From: Clostridiales bacterium
Lineage (GTDB): Bacteria; Bacillota; Clostridia; Christensenellales; CAG-138
Direction of reading: 5' to 3'
Length of the DNA stretch: 9,579 nucleotides
Assembly (NCBI GenBank): GCA_012511925.1
Contig: JAAZFD010000141.1
Span: forward strand, 1 to 9,579
Every line of letters begins with the position of its first letter. Within the stretch, counting starts at the first letter, position 1. This document shows, piece after piece, positions 1 through 4,468 of the stretch. The notes below the pieces were generated by a model. That model was not told the DNA's origin. It was given only the letters and a program-made list of their open reading frames with translations, and ran no database searches. The position numbers were made by a program, and so were the translations under genes.

Positions 1-439
1 CAATGTCTTTCAGTGATAATTCTCTTGATAGAACGACCTGCGACAAGCCTAAACTTTCACATAGCTTTACACCATGTAATGATGATATGCCCATCTGTGT
101 GCTTGCGTGCAATTCTATTTCGGGAAAATGTTTTTTAAGCAAAAAAAGAAGCCCCAAATCTTGCACTATGAATGCATCAGCACCCATTTTATACAAAAAA
201 AGAGCATAATCCATACAGCTATTTATTTCGCTGTTGTAAATCAAGGTATTTAGCGTTATGTACGCCTTTGAGTTTCTGCTATGACAATAATCAATAGCAG
301 AAACTATTTCGTCATTCGTAAAGTTTGTAGCGTTTACTCGTGCATTGAACGCTCCGCCGCTGAAATATACAGCATCTGCACCGTTTAGAACGGCAGCCCT
401 TAATGCTTCAAAGCTTCCGGCAGGAGAGAGTAACTCCAT
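1..439 (-). CDS. U32 family peptidase / RNA hydroxylation-type protein, N-terminal part (truncated by window edge)
   Basis: Reading the minus strand from the ATG at 439-437 gives 146 open codons running off the left edge. The protein begins MELLSPAGSFEALRAAV, then NGADAVYFSGGAFNAR (residues 19-34), a TLNTLIYN block (62-69), GADAFIVQDLGLL (86-98) and ELHASTQM (109-116). This is the standard N-terminal barrel signature of the peptidase U32 family. Known members include collagenase-like proteins and the tRNA/23S rRNA hydroxylation factors TrhP and RlhA; in Clostridia the copy after zapA is usually a long protein with an extra DUF3656 region, but that part is outside the window, so the substrate cannot be decided. 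The start codon overlaps the zapA stop as TAATG, so translation is probably coupled to zapA; the only nearby ribosome site is the weak AAAGAAG inside the zapA end. Family assignment is firm, function is not. Confidence 0.93.
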   Translation of the reverse strand, partial: MELLSPAGSFEALRAAVLNGADAVYFSGGAFNARVNATNFTNDEIVSAIDYCHSRNSKAYITLNTLIYNSEINSCMDYALFLYKMGADAFIVQDLGLLFLLKKHFPEIELHASTQMGISSLHGVKLCESLGLSQVVLSRELSLKDI

Positions 440-762
440 TACTTCTTTACGGTAGTTTCAAACGGACGCTTTACAGGCGCTTCAACAGCAGTTGTGCGTT
501 CGCGCGTTCTGCCTGTGCGTAGATTGTCGATTCTGCTTTCCAATTTGTCGTACGCTTCCTTGTTTTCGTGATATTCATCGGCTAAGCGATACATAGCCAG
601 CAATGCACATTCGTATGTGCTAAGAGTAGAATTAACCTCTTGCACCTCGCTTATGCGTTTGTTCACAAAAACGGATAGCTTTTGTAGGTATTCCTCGCTT
701 CTTTCGCTCGACAACCTAAACTCTTGCCCAGAGAGATAAACCGTTGTGCGTGTTTTGTTCAT
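439..762 (-). CDS. zapA: Cell division protein ZapA
   Basis: This 107-residue protein has the ZapA layout: an N-terminal TTVYLSGQEFRLSSERSEEYLQ strand-strand-helix block (about residues 6-27, where family members have an I.G..Y.L....E.Y pattern), a VFVNKRISEV helix (31-40), then a long charged helix starting near ALLAMYRLADEY (53-64) that in the family forms the tetramer coiled coil, ending near residue 82. The last 24 residues are basic and look unstructured. ZapA binds FtsZ in the cytoplasm and promotes bundling of protofilaments in the division ring. A strong ribosome site, AAGGTGGTG at 775-767, precedes the ATG. The gene is first in a two-gene unit with the U32 gene, a pairing known from many Clostridia. 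Length is in the family range (about 85-110). Confidence 0.9.
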   Translation of the reverse strand: MNKTRTTVYLSGQEFRLSSERSEEYLQKLSVFVNKRISEVQEVNSTLSTYECALLAMYRLADEYHENKEAYDKLESRIDNLRTGRTRERTTAVEAPVKRPFETTVKK

Positions 763-800
763 ATTGCACCACCTTAATTAGTATATATTACTACATATCT

Positions 801-829
801 ATTGTAATCTACTTTTTGGTACTTTGCAA
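801..829 (-). promoter_or_regulatory. Putative sigma-A promoter of zapA
   Basis: On the minus strand a -35-like TTGCAA (829-824) and a -10-like TACAAT (806-801) are separated by exactly 17 bases. This would start transcription near 794 and leave a leader of about 30 bases before the zapA ATG. The -35 is only a 4/6 match and the region is very AT-rich, so this is a reasoned guess. Confidence 0.45.
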
Positions 830-862
830 CAATAATTATAATAAAATGCAAATAATTATTGT
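829..862. promoter_or_regulatory. Perfect 11-bp inverted repeat in the zapA divergent promoter region (possible operator)
   Basis: ACAATAATTAT at 829-839 is the exact reverse complement of ATAATTATTGT at 852-862, with 12 bases between. Each arm also contains the self-complementary octamer ATAATTAT (832-839 and 852-859), so the two octamers are spaced 20 bases centre to centre, close to two helical turns. It lies between the divergent starts of zapA and the 71-residue gene, touching the predicted zapA -35. A TATAAT (837-842) on the plus strand overlaps the left arm. It could be an operator or simply AT-rich chance; as a transcribed hairpin it would be weak. Confidence 0.4.
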
Positions 863-919
863 GGGACAAAACCTACTTGGTATTCATATCATACTATATA
901 AACAAAAAGGAGGAACGAT

Positions 920-1135
920 ATGTATAATGACTACGATTGGGATAAGCTAATGAGCGAATATGACGGCAAAACCGAAGATGAGCTTATGTTAGAGCTTATG
1001 AACACGATACATGAGCAATCGAGAAACGGCAACTTCGACACCAAGCAGTTTTTGGAGTTGTGTGAAATGATTGACCCCATGCTGACTAACTCCCAAAGGG
1101 AAAAATTAAACCAGATAATCGCTGCTTTGAAGTGA
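920..1135 (+). CDS. Small acidic protein of unknown function (71 aa)
   Basis: This gene starts at an ATG with a near-perfect ribosome site, AAGGAGG at 907-913, six bases upstream, which makes it a convincing real gene despite its size. The protein is acidic and predicted to be wholly helical: a tyrosine/aspartate-rich start (MYNDYDWDKLMSEYDGK), a helix around TEDELMLELMNTIHEQ (residues 18-33), a polar turn NGNFDT (36-41), and two further helices FLELCEMIDPM (44-54) and REKLNQIIAALK (60-71). There is no signal peptide, membrane segment or metal-binding cluster; the single cysteine is at 48. I do not recognise a named family. It is transcribed divergently from zapA, stands alone, and is followed by a strong terminator. 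Cytoplasmic location is inferred from the lack of hydrophobic segments. Confidence 0.82.
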   Translation: MYNDYDWDKLMSEYDGKTEDELMLELMNTIHEQSRNGNFDTKQFLELCEMIDPMLTNSQREKLNQIIAALK

Positions 1136-1165
1136 ATAGCTTTGAACTTAGAGCTTAGAGCAAAG

Positions 1166-1199
1166 CGGGAGGATAACAACATCCTCCCGAACATTTTGT
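1166..1199 (+). terminator. Hairpin terminator of the 71-aa gene, probably bidirectional
   Basis: A 9-bp perfect stem, CGGGAGGAT (1166-1174) with ATCCTCCCG (1181-1189), encloses the loop AACAAC. It is followed by AACATTTTGT, a short T-rich stretch, 30 bases after the stop of the 71-aa gene. The DUF4097 gene converges on it from the other side; read on the minus strand the stem is followed by CTTTGCTCT, a poorer tract, so it may stop both transcripts. Confidence 0.72.
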
Positions 1200-1200
1200 A

Positions 1201-1269
1201 TTAGTGGTAGTGGGTTAGCGGTTAAAACCGTTCTTAATTCTGCATTCTGCATTCACCATTTTGCATTTT
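1201..1269. repeat. Intergenic short-repeat stretch with three TGCATT copies
   Basis: Between the terminator hairpin and the DUF4097 stop lies non-coding sequence made of simple words: TTAGTGGT (1201-1208), TTAGCGGTTAA (1215-1225), the small inverted repeat CGGTT-AA-AACCG (1219-1230), and TGCATT at 1241-1246, 1248-1253 and 1262-1267. CATTCTGCA, ATCCTCCCGAA, TTAGTGGT and TTAGCGGTTAA all recur after the phosphoglucomutase gene at the other end of the window. The pattern resembles the dispersed ATTCTGCATT-type intergenic repeats known in some gut Clostridia, from memory rather than from a search. Confidence 0.5.
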
Positions 1270-1270
1270 A

Positions 1271-2236
1271 TCATTGCGAAGAAATCTTCTCAATGATAAC
1301 GCTGCCGCTTACCGTATCAAAGCTAAAGCTCGCATCGCCATTCTTATACACATACTTGCTTCTATCCTTTGTGGTTGGGAAATCGCAGGAAAATGAACCG
1401 CTTACCGTATCAACCTTAGCTTCAAAGCCATCGTTCTCGGGAATTGCAAACGTAATTGAGCCGCTTACACTCTCTATATTAACGGTTTTTGGGCAAGTGT
1501 ATGAGCTTATACTTATTTCTCCCGAAACAGAATCCGCTTTAATCTTATCTGCATTGCCGTTGAAATTTATACTGCCGCTTACATTATCGCAGTTGAAATC
1601 CTCGGTTGTGGTGTCGGCAATATTTACTCTGCCACTTACGCTTTCAACCTTTAACAAATTACAGGTTACGCTTGTTAAATCAACACTGCCCGAAACCGTA
1701 TCAAGCGTTACCTCATCGCTCGTAAAATTACCTGCATTTATTGATGCTGAAACCGTATCAATCCTAAACAGACTATACGGCTTAGAGTCCTTTGGAATTT
1801 TAACAACTAAATCCTTTGATTTTACTGAAACGGTGAAAAACCCCGATTTCATGTACTTGATTGTAAGCCTGCCGCCCTCTACCTTATAGCGTAGCTGATG
1901 GTTTTCAATCAATCCTTCGTCCTCAAAGAAAATGATTTTATCGCCGTCATACACCTCTACATTTATTGAGCCTGAAACCCAATCAATATCGATTTCGCTT
2001 ATTTCTGCCGCCATAACCTCGTTGCTACCTATGGAGTAGCTGTCTGCATTTTTATAAGTATAACCCATACCCAAACCACCAAACTTGAAGAAACTTAAAT
2101 CGATTACCTTAAAGCCTATCAGAAAAAACATTACTGTCATTATCAAAATAACAACAGTTAAGACCGTAAGTACGATTCGTAGCTTCTTATTTTTCCTTTC
2201 TTCGTTTTCGTAACTGCCTTGATTGTATTGTTCCAT
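1271..2236 (-). CDS. Membrane-anchored DUF4097-family beta-repeat protein
   Basis: This 321-residue protein has a lysine/arginine-rich cytoplasmic head (residues 1-20), one strongly hydrophobic segment (about 21-42), and a long extracytoplasmic beta-strand domain. That domain carries nine VSGS-type motifs, at residues 87, 162 (VSAS), 181, 200, 219, 237, 257, 278 and 309, mostly 18-21 residues apart, the rung spacing of the DUF4097/DUF4098 beta-helix-like family. Family members are surface or membrane proteins of unknown biochemical role, often next to PadR/DUF1700 or envelope-stress genes; none of those neighbours is here. The ribosome site is GGGGGAGAGG at 2249-2240. At DNA level the word accgtatcaa occurs four times (1311, 1404, 1695, 1752), each encoding a DTV(S) turn. 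The positive-inside rule predicts N-in topology. The family call is good; function is unknown. Confidence 0.88.
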   Translation of the reverse strand: MEQYNQGSYENEERKNKKLRIVLTVLTVVILIMTVMFFLIGFKVIDLSFFKFGGLGMGYTYKNADSYSIGSNEVMAAEISEIDIDWVSGSINVEVYDGDKIIFFEDEGLIENHQLRYKVEGGRLTIKYMKSGFFTVSVKSKDLVVKIPKDSKPYSLFRIDTVSASINAGNFTSDEVTLDTVSGSVDLTSVTCNLLKVESVSGRVNIADTTTEDFNCDNVSGSINFNGNADKIKADSVSGEISISSYTCPKTVNIESVSGSITFAIPENDGFEAKVDTVSGSFSCDFPTTKDRSKYVYKNGDASFSFDTVSGSVIIEKISSQ

Positions 2237-2267
2237 AAACCTCTCCCCCTTATCACAGGATAATTTT

Positions 2268-2295
2268 ATTATATCACACAGCGCGTGCTATGCAA
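2268..2295 (-). promoter_or_regulatory. Extended -10 promoter of the DUF4097 gene
   Basis: On the minus strand TGATATAAT (2276-2268) is a perfect extended -10 (TGn plus TATAAT). A weak -35, TTGCAT (2295-2290), lies 16 bases upstream. Transcription would begin near 2261, about 25 bases before the start codon and just upstream of the purine-rich ribosome site. Confidence 0.65.
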
Positions 2296-2366
2296 TGCAC
2301 CAAGGGGTAAGACTTAAATTTCACAATTAACTGGCAACTTATATTTAATGATTTTAACATATCGAA

Positions 2367-2395
2367 TTGCATATACAGGCTTTTTATGGTACAAT
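2367..2395 (+). promoter_or_regulatory. Sigma-A-like promoter of the 180-aa membrane protein gene
   Basis: TTGCAT (2367-2372) and TACAAT (2390-2395) are 17 bases apart, and TG at 2387-2388 makes an extended -10 (TGGTACAAT). Transcription would start near 2402, giving a leader of about 37 bases that includes the ribosome site AAAGGAAG at 2425-2432. It is divergent from the DUF4097 promoter, about 70 bases away, so the two could share regulation. Confidence 0.62.
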
Positions 2396-2438
2396 GCATT
2401 TTGAATTAGTTAATTGGAGTAATTAAAGGAAGAAAATA

Positions 2439-2981
2439 ATGCAGAAAAAACTTACTATAGAAAAAAATCGTGTATATATCATGCTTGTATGTATATTGCT
2501 GATTGTTGCAAGCCTTTTTGCAATCACCTACACATTAAATATCATGCTTAATAAATGGAGCAAAACCCAGTACGAAAAGATAGATGAAACCGATAAGGCT
2601 ATGCTACAGGCTGTTTCGGATTATCTGAACGAAACACAAGAGGGAGCAGAGCTTAATATCCCTATCGCATTCGTCAGAAATTACGGTGTATGGAGGGGGA
2701 ACGGTTACCTGTTCAACCATTCGATTACCGAATACAAGGGTACTTTCGGGCTATCATCTGGCACATTCGCAACCGAAATTTTACTTCCAAATGAATTGAA
2801 GTTGCCTGGAATGTATAGATTAGCTTCAATGGAGCCACCTTTGGGAGCGTTTCTGTTCCCATCTGATAATAAAATCGTGGATTTGTATGGCGTAGAAACT
2901 TATGTAATATGCTATGATGCAAACTCGTTGAATGACGGAACTTTCATTGCGCTGTTGGCGAGGGCATTGAAAAACACATAA
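2439..2981 (+). CDS. Single-pass membrane protein of unknown function (180 aa)
   Basis: The protein begins with a basic stretch (MQKKLTIEKNR), then one membrane helix at about residues 12-36, then a short charged helical linker (38-67) and a globular part with alternating hydrophobic strands to the end. There is no cleavage site pattern convincing enough for secretion and no lipobox, so it is probably N-in and anchored with the C-terminal domain outside. I do not recognise a family. Notable segments are RNYGVWRGNGYLFNHS (80-95) and GMYRLASMEPPLGAFLFPSDN (124-144), which suggest a small extracytoplasmic sensing or binding domain, but this is speculation. The ribosome site AAAGGAAG (2425-2432) is six bases from the ATG. 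It has its own promoter and a hairpin shortly after its stop, so it looks monocistronic, divergent from the DUF4097 gene. Confidence 0.8.
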   Translation: MQKKLTIEKNRVYIMLVCILLIVASLFAITYTLNIMLNKWSKTQYEKIDETDKAMLQAVSDYLNETQEGAELNIPIAFVRNYGVWRGNGYLFNHSITEYKGTFGLSSGTFATEILLPNELKLPGMYRLASMEPPLGAFLFPSDNKIVDLYGVETYVICYDANSLNDGTFIALLARALKNT

Positions 2982-2995
2982 GAGTTCATAATAAT
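2967..2995 (+). promoter_or_regulatory. Possible promoter for tldD-pmbA, inside the end of the 180-aa gene
   Basis: TTGAAA (2967-2972, 5/6 match to the -35 consensus) and AATAAT (2990-2995, 5/6 to the -10 but lacking its first T) are 17 bases apart. Initiation near 3002 would place the hairpin at 3006-3043 at the very 5' end of the tldD message. A competing candidate is TTGTTT (3028-3033) with TAAAAT (3052-3057), spaced 18 bases. The sequence alone does not decide between them. Confidence 0.35.
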
Positions 2996-3005
2996 ACAGT
3001 TAGTT

Positions 3006-3049
3006 ACGCAAGCAGATTCAATAGTAGTTGTTTTTGCTTGCGTTTGTTT
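3006..3049 (+). terminator. Hairpin between the 180-aa gene and tldD (terminator or leader hairpin)
   Basis: ACGCAAGCA (3006-3014) pairs perfectly with TGCTTGCGT (3035-3043) over 9 bp, with a long 20-base loop, and is followed by TTTGTTTA. This is most simply the terminator of the 180-aa gene, 24 bases past its stop. It sits only 36 bases before the tldD start, so if the promoter at 2967-2995 is used it would instead be a leader hairpin in the tldD message. Confidence 0.6.
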
Positions 3050-3063
3050 ACTAAAATATTTTT

Positions 3064-3070
3064 GAGGGGG
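3064..3070 (+). promoter_or_regulatory. Ribosome binding site that fixes a TTG start for tldD
   Basis: GAGGGGG at 3064-3070 is the only good Shine-Dalgarno sequence before tldD. Nine bases later comes an in-frame TTG at 3080-3082. The first in-frame ATG is at 3185, well inside the conserved N-terminal domain, and upstream in-frame TTGs at 3038, 3044 and 3062 have no ribosome site and would fall within or just after the hairpin. Confidence 0.7.
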
Positions 3071-3079
3071 AAAAAGAAT

Positions 3080-4468
3080 TTGGTTTCTGAAATTATTGCA
3101 TTAAAGGTGCTTGAAGCGGCACTGAGCACAGGCGGAGATTTTTCCGAGCTGTTTTTTGAGGACACAGAGGGCAACAATGTGTCCATGGTTGACGGCAAAA
3201 TAGAGTCCGCCAGCTATAAACGAAGCAGGGGCGCAGGAGTTAGAGTGCTAAAAGGCTCTCAATCGGGCTACGCTTACACCGCAGATTTAAGCGAGGAAGC
3301 GTTAATTAAAACAGCGAGGGCGGCTGCGGCAGTTTTAAACTCACAAAAAGGGTATAACTCTATGCCTATTGCTAAAAACCGTGATTACACACAAGCGGTT
3401 AAGCGCCAACTAAAAGAGGTTGAGAACGCACACAGAATTGACCTTTTAAAGCGTATGCACAAGGCCGCAAAGGGTTATTCGCCCGAGATTTCTCAAGTTT
3501 CGGCAAGGTATCTCGATGTGAACAGAAGAATAGAAATATTCAATTCCGAGGGCTTGCACGTGTCCGACACTCAACCGAGAGTGCGTGTTGCGATTGAAGC
3601 AGTTGCAACGAAAGACGGCGAAGCGCAATCGGGCTTTGAAGGTCCTGGTCGTGGCATGGGCTTTGAAGCATTTGAGCTAATTGATGTTGAAGCTACTGCA
3701 TTGCAGGCAGCAAAAACTGCTGTAACAATGCTGCATGGGCTACCCTGCCCTGCAAAAACCGTTCCCGTAGTAATAGACGGCGGCTTTGGCGGAGTTATAC
3801 TGCATGAGGCTTGCGTTCATGGTTTAGAAGCTACTTCCGTTGCAAAGGGCAATTCGGTTTTCGCAGGGAAATTGGGTCAAAAGGTTGCAAGCGATATAGT
3901 AACAGCCATAGACGATGGCACACAAAAAGGCGAATGGGGTTCTATCCGTATAGACGACGAGGGTACTGAATCAAAGCGCAATGTTTTAATCGAAAACGGT
4001 GTTTTAAAATCATACTTGGTTGACAGGCTTAACGCTAAAAAAATGAATCACCCACTCACAGGTTCGTCAAGAAGGCAGGATTACACTTATGCTCCTACTT
4101 CCCGCATGACAAACACATTCTTTGCACCCGGCAATGACGATGAAGCAGAAATGATACGCTCGATAGACGAGGGATTGTTTGCGGCAAGAATGGGCGGCGG
4201 CTCTGTAATGCCGCTTACAGGCGATTTCAACTTTGCTGTTGCCGAGGGCTATTGGATTAAGAACGGCGAAATCGTGTGTCCCGTTCGTGGCGCAACGCTA
4301 ATTGGCAGGGGCGCAGATGTGCTGTTCAAAATCGACAGAATAAGCAAAGAGCTATGGCATGGGCAGGGTAATTGCGGTTCGTTGTCGGGCATGGTTCCCA
4401 CAAATGTCGGACAGCCACGCATCAGGGTTTCTGAAATGGTTGTTGGCGGTAAAGGAGGCGATATTTAA
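3080..4468 (+). CDS. tldD: TldD metalloprotease subunit
   Basis: With the TTG start at 3080 the protein is 462 residues, close to the family norm (about 450-480). The N-terminal domain carries ATGGDF-like STGGDFSELFFEDTEGN (about residues 16-32) and GAGVRV (51-56). The catalytic block is VVIDGGFGGVILHEACVHGLEA (about 230-251), containing the HExxxH metal motif at 242-247. The C-terminal GNCGSLSG (about 430-437) supplies the cysteine that in TldD structures is the third zinc ligand. TldD and PmbA/TldE form a heterodimeric cytoplasmic protease; in E. coli it matures microcin B17 and degrades the CcdA antitoxin. No peptide substrate gene is visible here. The residue before the second histidine is Val (GTT, 3815-3817) where relatives usually have Gly. 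The stop overlaps the pmbA start (TAATG), implying coupled synthesis of the two subunits. Confidence 0.93.
   Translation: MVSEIIALKVLEAALSTGGDFSELFFEDTEGNNVSMVDGKIESASYKRSRGAGVRVLKGSQSGYAYTADLSEEALIKTARAAAAVLNSQKGYNSMPIAKNRDYTQAVKRQLKEVENAHRIDLLKRMHKAAKGYSPEISQVSARYLDVNRRIEIFNSEGLHVSDTQPRVRVAIEAVATKDGEAQSGFEGPGRGMGFEAFELIDVEATALQAAKTAVTMLHGLPCPAKTVPVVIDGGFGGVILHEACVHGLEATSVAKGNSVFAGKLGQKVASDIVTAIDDGTQKGEWGSIRIDDEGTESKRNVLIENGVLKSYLVDRLNAKKMNHPLTGSSRRQDYTYAPTSRMTNTFFAPGNDDEAEMIRSIDEGLFAARMGGGSVMPLTGDFNFAVAEGYWIKNGEIVCPVRGATLIGRGADVLFKIDRISKELWHGQGNCGSLSGMVPTNVGQPRIRVSEMVVGGKGGDI

Noticed and set aside
3..209. A 68-codon plus-strand frame at the left edge
   Set aside because: It is antisense to the clearly conserved U32 family gene.
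836..850. PerR/Fur-like box around TTATAAT
   Set aside because: Only one half-site (836-842) matches; the second half is AAATGCA rather than ATTATAA, so the similarity is what AT-rich DNA gives by chance.
744..950. A 68-codon plus-strand frame across the zapA promoter region
   Set aside because: It overlaps the zapA start and the 71-aa gene, has no ribosome site, and its protein is a low-complexity hydrophobic translation of AT-rich DNA.
1293..1889. A 198-codon open frame on the plus strand
   Set aside because: It lies wholly antisense to the DUF4097 gene and exists because of that gene's repetitive codons; it has no ribosome site and a protein of repeated LPLT-type words.
2237..2438. Riboswitch or small RNA in the divergent region
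   Set aside because: No conserved aptamer core, long stem or terminator is visible; the region is explained by two promoters and ribosome sites.
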